A stretch of DNA of 64,000 nt. Origin: Sutcliffiella horikoshii (lineage in GTDB: Bacteria > Bacillota > Bacilli > Bacillales > Bacillaceae_I). The position numbers and the translations under genes were made by a program. The notes under the pieces were generated by a model. The model searched no databases and was not told the origin of the DNA. It worked only from the letters and a program-made list of their open reading frames with translations. The DNA lies in the NCBI RefSeq assembly GCF_021991925.1, contig NZ_RXZI01000002.1:248001-312000 (forward strand), in the 5' to 3' direction. This document shows, piece after piece, positions 49,045 to 58,287 of this stretch (position 1 is the stretch's first letter; each line of letters begins with the position of its first letter).

Positions 49045-49166
49045 CGTTCCAAACCAAAACCAAACCAAGCCAAATCACCACTAAATTCCATCCCACTGTC
49101 ATAAGACAAATCCATTCCGAAATAGGGTAAGAGGTAGAATCCATCCAACAAGGAGGCAACACAACG

Positions 49167-49661
49167 TTGAAAAGACAACTCTGCCTGTTTACCCTTCTAT
49201 TCGTCATGCTGCTGTCAGCCTGCTCAAGCACCGACTCGGAAAAAGACGACCTCATAAACTATATAAATACCGAACTGCCAAAGGTAGCTGACTTGGAATT
49301 TGAAGCGATCGACTCCTACAGCAGCGTCTCCGGCCAAAACTATACAGATGACTGGACCATGTACGAAATCATCGACACCATCACCATACCAGCCTACGAG
49401 GAATTCATCACCGAGCTAGAAAATATCCGCCCAAAATCTGAAGCCGTCAGGGAAATCCATGAAATCTATATCGAAGGCAGCAACTCCCAGCTCCAAGGCT
49501 TCAAAATGATCCGGGTCGCCCTCGAACAACAGGACTACGATAAAGTATTTGAAGCAAACGAGCACCTAGACAAAGGCCGCACCAAAATACGCCAATTCCA
49601 AACCAAACTCGAAGACCTCATGCATGAACACGGGGTAGAGTACGAAGACGAAACACTATAA
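49167..49661 (+). CDS. Putative lipoprotein, helical, unknown function
   Basis: The 164-residue product starts at TTG 49167 after AAGGAGG. A lipoprotein signal ends at LLSAC with the lipidated cysteine at 19. The mature part is acidic and almost wholly helical (heptad-like, with EEFITELENIRPKSEAVREI and EANEHLDKGRTKIRQF). This suggests a coiled-coil or helical-bundle surface protein. No known motif. Confidence 0.8.
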   Translation: MKRQLCLFTLLFVMLLSACSSTDSEKDDLINYINTELPKVADLEFEAIDSYSSVSGQNYTDDWTMYEIIDTITIPAYEEFITELENIRPKSEAVREIHEIYIEGSNSQLQGFKMIRVALEQQDYDKVFEANEHLDKGRTKIRQFQTKLEDLMHEHGVEYEDETL

Positions 49662-49675
49662 AACCCCCAAACCCA

Positions 49676-49705
49676 ACCGAGCAGCACTGCTCGGTCATTT
49701 TTATT
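49676..49705 (+). terminator. Terminator of the helical lipoprotein gene
   Basis: ACCGAGCAG and CTGCTCGGT with a two-base centre, then CATTTTTATT. Confidence 0.85.
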
Positions 49706-49741
49706 GAACCGTCCTCTCTCATTAATTTACAAAAACACGCA

Positions 49742-49786
49742 AAAAACCTGTATTCCTCAGGATAACGGAATACAGGTCATTGCAGA
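49742..49786 (-). terminator. Terminator of the P-type ATPase gene
   Basis: ACCTGTATTCC and GGAATACAGGT (49746-49756, 49767-49777). Read on the - strand the stem is followed by TTTTTTGCG. Confidence 0.85.
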
Positions 49787-49794
49787 TACCTCTT

Positions 49795-52401
49795 TCAATC
49801 TTTCACAAAAATCAACTTATACAGTTGAATAAGCACAAGCGGCATAAGTGCCAGAGCATAGACATAGCCGAACTGGGCAGAAGTTAGGGTGGCAACTTCA
49901 AAAAGTCCTTTTAAAGGATCAACCAGCAGAACAAGCTGCAAGAGTGCGATGCCTATGACGACTGCCCCTATCAAGTAGAGGTTTGAAAACAATCCAACTT
50001 TGAATATCGACTGCCTGGAACGTGCGTTGAAGCCATGAAACAGTCGGGCAAGACATAGTGTGGAAAAAGCCATGGTACTGGCTGTCAGAGGGTCGTCCAT
50101 GGTTAGTCCGATATGAAACGCAATAAGGGTGGCCATGGCAATCAGGAAACCTTCACTAAGGAGCCGGGCTGCAAACACTTTATTGAGAAGCGGGGTTTCC
50201 ACATCCCTCGGTTTTTCATCCATCACTTTTTTATTATGAGGTTCAAGTCCAATCGCAATCGCCGGCAGGCTGTCTGTCAGCAAATTGATGAACAGCAGAT
50301 GCACGGGCGCAAATGGAACAGGCAATCCGCCTATAGCAGCATATAGAACAGATAGAATTCCTGCGGTGTTACCGGCAAGCAGGAACCGGATGGAATTTTT
50401 GATGTTGGCATAGATGCTTCTTCCATTGGCAATCGCCTTAACGATGGTGGAAAAGTTATCATCTGTCAAGACCATGGACGAGGCATCCTTGGCCACTTCC
50501 GTTCCTGTGATTCCCATGGCGATACCAATGTTCGCCTGTTTTAATGCAGGACCATCATTGACTCCGTCGCCGGTCATGGCAACGATATTCCCTTTTTCCT
50601 GCCAGGCTCGGACAATTCGTATTTTATGCTCTGGAGATACTCGTGCATAGACGGAAATGTCCTCCACCATGCCTTTTAAGTCCTCGTCACTTATCTTTTC
50701 GAGCTCAAATCCTTCAATCGCTTTATCGCCATCTCTGAAAATCCCGATCTCCTTTGCTATCGCAGAAGCGGTTACTTTATGGTCGCCTGTGATCATCACC
50801 GGTTTGATGCCTGCTGAAATGCATCGTTCGACCGCTTCCTTAGACTCCGCACGGGGAGGATCCATCATGGCAGTCAATCCGACAAAGATTAAGTCATGTT
50901 CATCCTTTGTCGAGATATTCTCATAATTCTCCACCTCTTTATAAGCAAACGCCAGCACACGCAGTCCGCTTTCCGAAAAGGAATGATTCACTTCCTCGAT
51001 TTTCTTCCTGTCCTCTTCTGAAAAATTGGATATGCCATCTGAAGTTTCTATTTTCACCACCCTATCCATTAATACATCGACGGCACCCTTAGTAATCAGT
51101 ACCTGTTTGGAATCTAGGGTATGGACAGTACTCATCAGCTTTCTGTCAGAATCAAATGGAACTTCCTTCAGTCTAGGGTAGGATCTTCTTGTTTCCATTT
51201 CGTCCAATTTATAAATTTCTTCCCCAAAATCCACCAAGGCTATCTCGGTGGGATCTCCAATTTCCTTATCCTTGGTGGTCTCAGCATCGTTACACAAAAG
51301 CTGCATAAGAAGGAATTTTTCATGCAGCGTCTGGTCCAGCCTCAATTTGTCATGCTCATGGATTTCTGAATCCAGAAACACTTTCTGCACGGTCATTTTA
51401 TTTTGTGTCAGTGTCCCGGTCTTATCTGAACAAATGACAGAGATGCTTCCAAGGCTTTCTACTGCATGAAGTTTTCGAATAATGGCATTTTCCTTTGCCA
51501 TCTTTTGTGTGCCAAACGCAAGCACGATTGTCACGATGGAGCTTAATGCTTCCGGTATGGCAGCGACTGCCAGGGCAACGGCGAACATGAATGAGTCAAT
51601 CAGTGTCCGTCCCCGAATGATATCAATCGCAAAAATAAGAACAGCAATGATGATAATAGCAATGGCAAGCTTTTTTCCGAAATTATCAAGGTTCATCTGA
51701 AGCGGCGTTTTCTTCTCTTTAGCATTTTCCATCAAGTTGGCGATTTTACCGATTTCCGTTTTCTGTCCGATTTCAGTAACCACAATGACAGCTCTTCCAT
51801 ATGTAACAAAGCTGCCGGAGAATACCATATTCGTCTTATCACCAATGGAAACATCGTCCTCATTAATCGGATCAAGGGTTTTAAGAACACTGATGGATTC
51901 ACCGGTCAAGGAGCTTTCATTTACCTGAAGGCTATGGGTTTCGATGATTCTGCCATCCGCACTTATGTAATCCCCTGCATCCAGGTAAAGTATATCTCCA
52001 ACCACGACTTCCTTGGATGGTATTTCAATTTTATCTCCATTTCTTAAAACTTTGGCAGTGGGCGAGGACAAGTTTTTCAGGCTCTTTAGCGATTGCTCCG
52101 CTTTTACATGCTGAACGGTTCCAAGAATGGCATTGATGATAACCACGACCACGATTACGATGGTGCTTTCGAATTTCCCTAAAAAGGCAGATAGTAAAGC
52201 TGCTACTATAAGAATAATGACAAGAAAATCCTTGAACTGTTCCATAAAGACCTGAAAGGTGCTTTTTCGCTGTTCTTCTCCAAGTTCATTAAAACCATAC
52301 TGCTCCTGTCTTTTTTTCACTTCCGAATCAGTAAGGCCATCCTTTGTAACCTCAATAGTCTTCATCACTTCTTCAAAGGGTAACTTATAGAATTTATCCA
52401 T
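49795..52401 (-). CDS. P2-type cation-transporting ATPase, probably Ca2+
   Basis: The 868-residue membrane pump is read leftwards. The actuator-domain TGES is at 166-169, the membrane motif PEAL at 283-286 and the phosphorylated aspartate Asp326 in DKTGT. MTGDGVNDGPALK lies in the phosphorylation domain. The N-terminus PFEEVMKTIEVTKDGLT and the C-terminal cluster of four to six helices fit the SERCA-like P2A group. AAGGAG precedes the ATG on the - strand. It lies opposite to all its neighbours and has its own terminator. Confidence 0.92.
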   Translation of the reverse strand: MDKFYKLPFEEVMKTIEVTKDGLTDSEVKKRQEQYGFNELGEEQRKSTFQVFMEQFKDFLVIILIVAALLSAFLGKFESTIVIVVVVIINAILGTVQHVKAEQSLKSLKNLSSPTAKVLRNGDKIEIPSKEVVVGDILYLDAGDYISADGRIIETHSLQVNESSLTGESISVLKTLDPINEDDVSIGDKTNMVFSGSFVTYGRAVIVVTEIGQKTEIGKIANLMENAKEKKTPLQMNLDNFGKKLAIAIIIIAVLIFAIDIIRGRTLIDSFMFAVALAVAAIPEALSSIVTIVLAFGTQKMAKENAIIRKLHAVESLGSISVICSDKTGTLTQNKMTVQKVFLDSEIHEHDKLRLDQTLHEKFLLMQLLCNDAETTKDKEIGDPTEIALVDFGEEIYKLDEMETRRSYPRLKEVPFDSDRKLMSTVHTLDSKQVLITKGAVDVLMDRVVKIETSDGISNFSEEDRKKIEEVNHSFSESGLRVLAFAYKEVENYENISTKDEHDLIFVGLTAMMDPPRAESKEAVERCISAGIKPVMITGDHKVTASAIAKEIGIFRDGDKAIEGFELEKISDEDLKGMVEDISVYARVSPEHKIRIVRAWQEKGNIVAMTGDGVNDGPALKQANIGIAMGITGTEVAKDASSMVLTDDNFSTIVKAIANGRSIYANIKNSIRFLLAGNTAGILSVLYAAIGGLPVPFAPVHLLFINLLTDSLPAIAIGLEPHNKKVMDEKPRDVETPLLNKVFAARLLSEGFLIAMATLIAFHIGLTMDDPLTASTMAFSTLCLARLFHGFNARSRQSIFKVGLFSNLYLIGAVVIGIALLQLVLLVDPLKGLFEVATLTSAQFGYVYALALMPLVLIQLYKLIFVKD

Positions 52402-52766
52402 ATATAGCTCCTTTCTTAACAGACTTCTACTGTCTATACCCGAACTTTATTCACTACATACTATTCCTTAAAAAAATACTGTTATACACGTATGAAAATG
52501 GTGTAAACGAGACACTTTCTACCGATGTTCAAAGTTCAATCACCTCCGTAATCACATTAGTTGTACTAATACACGATCAAAAAAACTTCTCGAAAAATGT
52601 AGAACTCTCTTTGGAAATTAACAGTTGACTTCAAACAACCCTTATACCATAATCTAATTATTAGAATTATTATAAAATTCTGTTTTAATACAGAATAACC
52701 CCAAGCCAAAAAGGAGGGAGATTCGACACAAAAGCTTAAGCGCTTACAAAAGGAGAGAACCAAACA
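52402..52766. other. Divergent intergenic region with promoter, dyad and possible cre site
   Basis: TTGACT (52625-52630) and CATAAT (52648-52653), 17 bp apart, form a rightward promoter. A dyad around CTAATTATTAG (about 52654-52664) sits at the expected start site. CTTAAGCGCTTACA at 52735-52748 (complement TGTAAGCGCTTAAG) is close to the CcpA cre consensus. This would fit carbon control of the downstream symporter cluster. Function is inferred from pattern alone. Confidence 0.5.
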
Positions 52767-52949
52767 ATGCTTTTATTCTATCTATTCCTAATCATCACCA
52801 TCACAAGCATCTTCCTGGCAATCAAAAAACAAAGACCCATACTACTCTCAGTCCCAATAGCAGCCCTATTCACCTACGCCGTCGTGGAAATCGCCCTAGT
52901 ACCGGCGCCCTTCCTCGACACCGTCAAATTCATCTTCAGCCTTAGGTAA
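52767..52949 (+). CDS. Small membrane protein upstream of the symporter cluster
   Basis: The 60-residue product is almost entirely hydrophobic, with two predicted helices (about 2-18 and 24-45) around a KKQRP turn. AAAAGGAGAG lies before the ATG at 52767. A REP-like element separates it from the DUF4212 gene. Function unknown; position suggests it belongs to the same transcript. Confidence 0.7.
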   Translation: MLLFYLFLIITITSIFLAIKKQRPILLSVPIAALFTYAVVEIALVPAPFLDTVKFIFSLR

Positions 52950-52964
52950 CAAAAAATTTTTTCA

Positions 52965-53009
52965 AAAAAGGGGTCAGACCCCTACAGGAATTTCAACACC
53001 AACGTCGAA
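52965..53009 (-). repeat. REP-like palindromic element, type A, inverted
   Basis: AAAAAAGGGGTCAGACCCC, TACAGGAATTTC, then ACGTCGAA. It ends 22 bases before the Shine-Dalgarno AAAGGAGG of the next gene. Confidence 0.85.
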
Positions 53010-53045
53010 ACCCCAACACCAACAAATTTCAAAGGAGGCAAACCC

Positions 53046-53348
53046 TTGAAGAAAATCGAAAAATCCGTTGCGGATGCCTATTTTAGAGAGAAAAATAAAT
53101 ACATCCTAATTTATTTGGCTATCTGGCTTGGCGTATCGTTTGGCATCGTCCTGTTCGCTGAATCGCTGCAATTCACCATTTTCGGAGGCTTCCCATTCCA
53201 CTACTATATGGGCGCCCAAGGCTCCATCATCACCTTCATCATCCTGCTCTTTGTCAATGCCAAAGTGAGCGACAAAATCGACGCAAAATACGGCATCGAC
53301 GAAAAAGCCAACGAAGTCCTTAGCGCTGGTAAAACATTTGATCACTAA
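53046..53348 (+). CDS. DUF4212 small subunit of a sodium:solute symporter
   Basis: The 100-residue membrane protein has two helices (about 22-40 and 55-72). The conserved FGGFPFHYYMGAQGS lies between them and AKVSDKIDAKYG after. Such proteins are encoded directly before a VC_2705-type sodium:solute symporter and are thought to be its accessory subunit. TTG start at 53046 after AAAGGAGG. Confidence 0.88.
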   Translation: MKKIEKSVADAYFREKNKYILIYLAIWLGVSFGIVLFAESLQFTIFGGFPFHYYMGAQGSIITFIILLFVNAKVSDKIDAKYGIDEKANEVLSAGKTFDH

Positions 53349-53393
53349 TAAACCAACCCACATCCAAGACTCTCACACCTAACCATTCATACC

Positions 53394-53419
53394 CGAAAAT
53401 CTCACAACCGAGATTTTCG
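53394..53419. repeat. Perfect 10-bp inverted repeat in the DUF4212-symporter gap
   Basis: CGAAAATCTC and GAGATTTTCG around ACAACC, with no T-run. The flanking A/C-rich spacer repeats CCAAGACTCTCACA at about 53365 and 53440. Confidence 0.6.
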
Positions 53420-53517
53420 CCCAAACACACACACTCACACCAAGACTCTCACAAATAACCAACAACACAACCAAACACACAAATAAAATAACACGAAACC
53501 CAAAGGGGGACCCACGA

Positions 53518-55170
53518 TTGGATAACCAGTTTCTCGTCTCACTCACACTGATCCTGATCACATTCGGACTCTATATCGGAATCGCCATCTACAACAAGGC
53601 GCGCCAAACCTCCGACTTCTACGTAGCAGGCCGCGGCGTACCACCAGTATTTAACGGAATGGCCATCGGCGCCGACTGGATGAGTGCGGCGTCATTCATC
53701 GGGATGGCCGGAACCATCATGCTACTCGGCTATGACGGACTAGCATACATAATGGGTTGGACAGGCGGTTACCTGCTCCTGACCTTCCTCCTAGCACCAC
53801 AACTCCGAAAATACGGCCGCTACACTGTACCTGAGTTCATTGGCGACCGTTTTGACAGCCATACCGCCCGCGTCATCGCGGCCATCTGTACCATCATCAT
53901 CAGTTTCACCTACTCCATCGGCCAGCTTTCCGGCTCCGGAGTGGTAATCGGCCGCTTACTGGAAGTGGACGCAAGAATCGGAACCATGATCGGGGTTGTC
54001 CTGATCGCATTCTACGCTGCATTCGGTGGTATGAAGGGGATCACCTGGACACAGGTGGCACAATACATCATCCTGATCATCGCCTACCTGATCCCGGTTA
54101 TTTTCATGTCCCTGCAACTAACAAACAACCCATTGCCATGGCTATCCTACGGGCAAATCGTCCAAACAATGGGGGAACTCGACCGGGAACTCGGAGTATC
54201 CGAATACTTTGCACCATTCACCAACGGCACCAAATGGCAGTTCATGGCCCTCATGTTCACACTCATGGCCGGAACCGCAGGACTGCCACACGTAATCGTC
54301 CGTTTCTACACTGTCTCTACTATGAAAGCAGCTCGCTGGTCAGGCGCATGGGCCCTACTTTTCATCGGCCTACTTTACCTATCTGCACCGGCATACGCAG
54401 CATTCTCCCGTTTCATCCTGATGAGACGTGTAGCGGGACAACCTATCGACCAGCTACCAGCCTGGACAGAATCCTGGGTGAACACAGGCAAACTGCAAGT
54501 CGCTGACACAAACGGAGACGGCATCCTTCAATGGAACGAACTTATCATCGCAAACGATATCGTCGTTATGGCCACACCAGAAATCGCCAACCTTGGCGTC
54601 TTCATCATTGGACTCGTAGCGGCAGGCGCTATGGCAGCAGCACTTTCCACAGCAGGTGGACTGATGATCGCCATTTCGTCCTCATTTGCACATGACATCT
54701 ACTATCGTGTCATGAGACCGAATGCAACCGACAAAAACCGCCTCATGGTCGGCCGTGTCACCATCGTCACAGCAACCGTCCTTGCGGGTCTTGTAGCGCT
54801 TAACCCACCAGGGGCCATCACACAGATCGTCGCATGGGCCTTCGCGCTCGCATCCGGAACCTTCTTCCCGTCACTCCTCCTTGGAGTATGGTGGAAGCGT
54901 GCAAACGCACAAGGTGTCATCGCCGGAATGCTCGTGGGACTAGGTGTCACCCTTTCCTACATCTTTGCGGCAAAATACGGCGGCTTCACCATCCTTGGCA
55001 TCATCGACACAGGAGCAGGTGTCTTCGGAGCGGCAGCAGCCATCATCACGATCGTCGTCGTATCCTTAAGAACGAAAGCACCATCACAAAAAATCCAAGA
55101 CGAAGTTGTCGACCTTCGTTATCCGGAACAAATGTCCTACAAAAATGGGGACGTCTGGATCGACAAATAA
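53518..55170 (+). CDS. Sodium:solute symporter (VC_2705 subfamily, acetate/organic-acid type)
   Basis: The 550-residue membrane transporter has about 13 helices. The SSS-family start (DFYVAGRGVPPVFNGMAIG, MSAASFIGMAGTI) is clear and GLPHVIVRFYTVSTMKAAR is also typical. Pairing with a DUF4212 subunit and a CBS/DUF294 regulator places it in the subfamily related to acetate permease ActP. TTG start at 53518 after AAAGGGGGA. The substrate is inferred from family only. Confidence 0.9.
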   Translation: MDNQFLVSLTLILITFGLYIGIAIYNKARQTSDFYVAGRGVPPVFNGMAIGADWMSAASFIGMAGTIMLLGYDGLAYIMGWTGGYLLLTFLLAPQLRKYGRYTVPEFIGDRFDSHTARVIAAICTIIISFTYSIGQLSGSGVVIGRLLEVDARIGTMIGVVLIAFYAAFGGMKGITWTQVAQYIILIIAYLIPVIFMSLQLTNNPLPWLSYGQIVQTMGELDRELGVSEYFAPFTNGTKWQFMALMFTLMAGTAGLPHVIVRFYTVSTMKAARWSGAWALLFIGLLYLSAPAYAAFSRFILMRRVAGQPIDQLPAWTESWVNTGKLQVADTNGDGILQWNELIIANDIVVMATPEIANLGVFIIGLVAAGAMAAALSTAGGLMIAISSSFAHDIYYRVMRPNATDKNRLMVGRVTIVTATVLAGLVALNPPGAITQIVAWAFALASGTFFPSLLLGVWWKRANAQGVIAGMLVGLGVTLSYIFAAKYGGFTILGIIDTGAGVFGAAAAIITIVVVSLRTKAPSQKIQDEVVDLRYPEQMSYKNGDVWIDK

Positions 55171-55239
55171 ACCAAATAGCAGGGAGGGGCAGTGCACACC
55201 GCATTGCTCCTCTTTCCTGCAAAAAAAGGAGCCACCAAC

Positions 55240-57210
55240 ATGTTGCACCTACTAACCAAAAACTTGACTCAAGACCAAGCAACCCAAATAGAAAACCAAT
55301 GCCAAACCTTCCATTACAATCAAAACGACATCATCCTCCACGCCAACGAAAACAGAGAAGGCATCTTTCTTGTGCTCTCCGGCATGGCAGAAGTCTACAT
55401 CCCATCCCAAAAATCCCAAGACGAAGTCCTTGAAATCATCAAACCGAACGAACTCATCGGCCTGTCCAACCTCCACCATTTCCTCACCACCAATTTTCCT
55501 CAAACCCAACAACCAGACCCAACCACACCCCTATACCCGGATCAGCTCCCAGGTCAGCCGACACAACACAATCCGACCCTGATCCAAGTCCGCGCCATCG
55601 ACGATACAGAAGCGCTTTTCATTCCCTATACGGTGCTAAAAGAAAGATGGAGCGAACCTGCCCTCCGAGACTACCTATTAGACCAGATCAGCTCCCGACT
55701 TCATGATGTCTATCACTCACTCGCCGAGCAAATTAACATGAGCACCACCATGGGCCCGACCGCAGACCCGACCATCCTCCGGGTCCAAGACATCATGCAA
55801 GCGAACCAAGCAACCATCCAAGCAAAAACAACCGACACCATCCAATCCGTCGCTGAAAAACTATCTAAAAAAAGCAGCACAACCGCCGCCGTCATCCTAG
55901 ACAACGAAAATATCAAAGGCATCGTCACCATGCACGACTTCGTCAACAGAGTCATCACAAATGGCAAAAGCACCCAAGGTCAAGTCCAAAACATCATGAC
56001 TCAAAACCCGATCACTATCCAAAGGACCGCCTATTACTACGAAGCACTCACCACCATGCTTCTAAACGGCATCAAACACCTACCAGTTACAAGCGAAAAG
56101 AACCAATTGGCGGGACTCGTCACCCTGACAGACCTACTGCAAGCCAAACAACCGACAACCATGCTCCAAAACACAGAAACACTCAAATCAGCCACCAAAG
56201 AAGAACTACCCCAGATCAAACAGCAACTATACGCTACACTTACCACCATGCTACAACAACAAGTACCGATCCTGACAACACTTGAAGTCATGAACACACT
56301 TTACGATCAACTCATCAATCGTTGTATCGAGCTTTCCGTAAAAGAAATGCCAACCGCACCACCTACAAAATTCTGTTTCTACCTCATGGGAAGCGGAGCC
56401 AGAAAGGAACAATTCCTCCTCACCGACCAGGATCATTTCCTCGTCTACGAGAACCAGCCAGACCTAGACAATCAACCAAACAGCACCACCCATAGCGGCC
56501 ATATCGCCACGCGATACTTCGCCGATCTATCACAAAAAATTGTCGAAAACTTAGAACTTGCCGGCTACAAAAGGTGCACAGGCGATATGATGGCATCCAA
56601 CCCAATCTGGCGCGGTACACTTGAGGAGTGGGGGTCCCGCATCCATGAATGGACACTAAAGTCCACCAATGACCGCCTGCTCCTAGCCCAGAACTTCTTT
56701 TCATATCGCCATATAGCGGGCGACGATACACTAAACCAGCAGTTCCAACAAACAGTTACCGATTCACTCGACCGAGCCAAAATATTTCTATACAGACTCT
56801 CCCAGCTAGAACGGGAAAACCCAATTCCAACCTTAGAGCAACCAATCCGATCCATGTTCCGCCGCAACAAAAAGCAACTTGACCTAAAAAAAGAAGTCCT
56901 GTTCCCATACCATCACAGCCTGCAAATACTCGCACTCATGCACGGCATCACCTATGGGACACCAATCGAAAAGATAGAACAACTCCATCAAAAAAAGATC
57001 CTCTCAGAAAATTTTCAAAAGGATCTCAAAGCATCAATCAGTACCATACTCAACTATTACGTTCGAAACCGGCATCAACAGCATCAAAACGGAGAGGAGC
57101 TCACATCAACCTTAATGCTGACAACCCTCACCACCCGTGAAAAAGAAGAACTCATGCTCAGCATCCGTCTCATCAAGGAGCTCCAAAGCCATATGCTTTC
57201 CTACTATTAA
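55240..57210 (+). CDS. cNMP-binding / CBS / DUF294 nucleotidyltransferase-like signalling protein
   Basis: The 656-residue product starts at ATG 55240 after AAAGGAG. Order: a cyclic-nucleotide-binding-like domain (about 10-165, with GIFLVLSGMAEVYI), two CBS domains (about 180-320), then a GlnD-like nucleotidyltransferase domain. The signature there is GSGARKEQFLLTDQDHFLVY (the usual second glycine is Ala). A helical C-terminal DUF294 domain follows. It probably senses nucleotides and controls the adjacent symporter. The coding strand is extremely A/C-rich. Confidence 0.9.
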   Translation: MLHLLTKNLTQDQATQIENQCQTFHYNQNDIILHANENREGIFLVLSGMAEVYIPSQKSQDEVLEIIKPNELIGLSNLHHFLTTNFPQTQQPDPTTPLYPDQLPGQPTQHNPTLIQVRAIDDTEALFIPYTVLKERWSEPALRDYLLDQISSRLHDVYHSLAEQINMSTTMGPTADPTILRVQDIMQANQATIQAKTTDTIQSVAEKLSKKSSTTAAVILDNENIKGIVTMHDFVNRVITNGKSTQGQVQNIMTQNPITIQRTAYYYEALTTMLLNGIKHLPVTSEKNQLAGLVTLTDLLQAKQPTTMLQNTETLKSATKEELPQIKQQLYATLTTMLQQQVPILTTLEVMNTLYDQLINRCIELSVKEMPTAPPTKFCFYLMGSGARKEQFLLTDQDHFLVYENQPDLDNQPNSTTHSGHIATRYFADLSQKIVENLELAGYKRCTGDMMASNPIWRGTLEEWGSRIHEWTLKSTNDRLLLAQNFFSYRHIAGDDTLNQQFQQTVTDSLDRAKIFLYRLSQLERENPIPTLEQPIRSMFRRNKKQLDLKKEVLFPYHHSLQILALMHGITYGTPIEKIEQLHQKKILSENFQKDLKASISTILNYYVRNRHQQHQNGEELTSTLMLTTLTTREKEELMLSIRLIKELQSHMLSYY

Positions 57211-57237
57211 CCAGCAAGAAGGAGGTACCTACAAAAT

Positions 57238-57882
57238 ATGTTCCCTTTCGCAAAAAAACATTATTTCCCGAGCAATTTAGCAGAAAACATACCGCTTTCC
57301 ACACCTGTCGACAAACTCGAATTCACTGTATTCGATACGGAAACGACTGGCTTCAACGTGGCAAAAGAAGACAGACTCATAGAACTTGGCGCCGTTAAAA
57401 TAAAGAACCTGCAAGTCATAGAAGACAGCACATACCAAACCTATATCAACCCATATCGACAAATTCCTCGGGAAATTACGGAGCTTACTGGTATAACACA
57501 AGAACAGACAGAGGAAGCACCTACAGCGTTGATGGCAATTGAAGATCTGAGGGATTTCGCGGCTGGACAGTCCGCTTGCTTTGTCGGTCACTACATAGCC
57601 TTTGATATGCAAGCGATACAGGCAGAATTAAAACGACACAATTTGACCTGGAAAAACCCTAAAGCCATTGATACGCTCAACCTTATCGGCTATATCGCCC
57701 CTAGCTACGACATGCGCGATCTTGAAAAATACGCCAGGGACTTCGGTACAAGAATCTACCAACGCCACTCAGCCCTAGGCGACGCGCTAACCACCGCATT
57801 CCTGTTCACCGAGCTGCTTCAAATCTGCCATGAGCGGGGAATTAAGACATGGGGGGATCTGATGAATATTGGGAGGAGCTAA
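57238..57882 (+). CDS. DEDDh 3'-5' exonuclease (DNA polymerase III epsilon-like)
   Basis: The 214-residue exonuclease has motif I VFDTETTGF (Asp33, Glu35), motif II GHYIAFDMQ (Asp124) and motif III HSALGDALTTA (His178, Asp183). It is complete and likely active. Genes of this kind regularly follow the CBS/DUF294 regulator in symporter clusters, so it may degrade a nucleotide or oligonucleotide signal rather than proofread DNA. That role is an inference. AGAAGGAGG precedes the ATG. Confidence 0.9.
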   Translation: MFPFAKKHYFPSNLAENIPLSTPVDKLEFTVFDTETTGFNVAKEDRLIELGAVKIKNLQVIEDSTYQTYINPYRQIPREITELTGITQEQTEEAPTALMAIEDLRDFAAGQSACFVGHYIAFDMQAIQAELKRHNLTWKNPKAIDTLNLIGYIAPSYDMRDLEKYARDFGTRIYQRHSALGDALTTAFLFTELLQICHERGIKTWGDLMNIGRS

Positions 57883-57897
57883 AGAAGAAGTCAATAT

Positions 57898-57925
57898 AAA
57901 AAACCCGTCACTCAGACGGGTTGAA
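57898..57925 (-). terminator. Terminator of the BsuPI-domain gene
   Basis: AACCCGTC and GACGGGTT around ACTCA. On the - strand the stem is followed by a T-run (six A at 57898-57903 on +). Confidence 0.8.
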
Positions 57926-57927
57926 CC

Positions 57928-58266
57928 TTAAACATCAAACTCCAAGCGATCCCTCACTCCAGGCCAATCCGAATCAGCCAGCCACACAATCACCTTATGC
58001 CGACCAGGCTGCAGATTCTTAAGAGGGATATCAAAGCTAAGTTCCTGCCCGGCCTCCACCATAATCTCCTCATAAATCATTGTGAACATCTTGCCTTCTG
58101 AAAATTGCTCAACCCGTGTTCCATCCCGATATAAAATATAGTCATATCGCTGGCCGCTACGGAAGGTCACTTTTTCATTGGAGCCGCCAGTGTTTTCAAC
58201 GACAAAATGCAACATAACAGAATTCGGCCCGCTTTCAGAATACGTCAACTTTGCTTCCAAACCCAT
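57928..58266 (-). CDS. BsuPI-domain protein (intracellular proteinase-inhibitor family)
   Basis: The 112-residue beta-sandwich protein is read leftwards from an ATG at 58266 (MGLEAKLTYSES). VENTGGSNEKVTFRSGQRYD and the later LQPGRHKVIVWL match the BsuPI domain, named for an inhibitor of the intracellular serine protease of B. subtilis. An in-frame start at 58287 would add seven residues. There is no signal peptide. Inhibitory activity is not assured, since the domain is widespread. Confidence 0.82.
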   Translation of the reverse strand: MGLEAKLTYSESGPNSVMLHFVVENTGGSNEKVTFRSGQRYDYILYRDGTRVEQFSEGKMFTMIYEEIMVEAGQELSFDIPLKNLQPGRHKVIVWLADSDWPGVRDRLEFDV

Positions 58267-58287
58267 GCTCCAACACTCCCATCCCAA

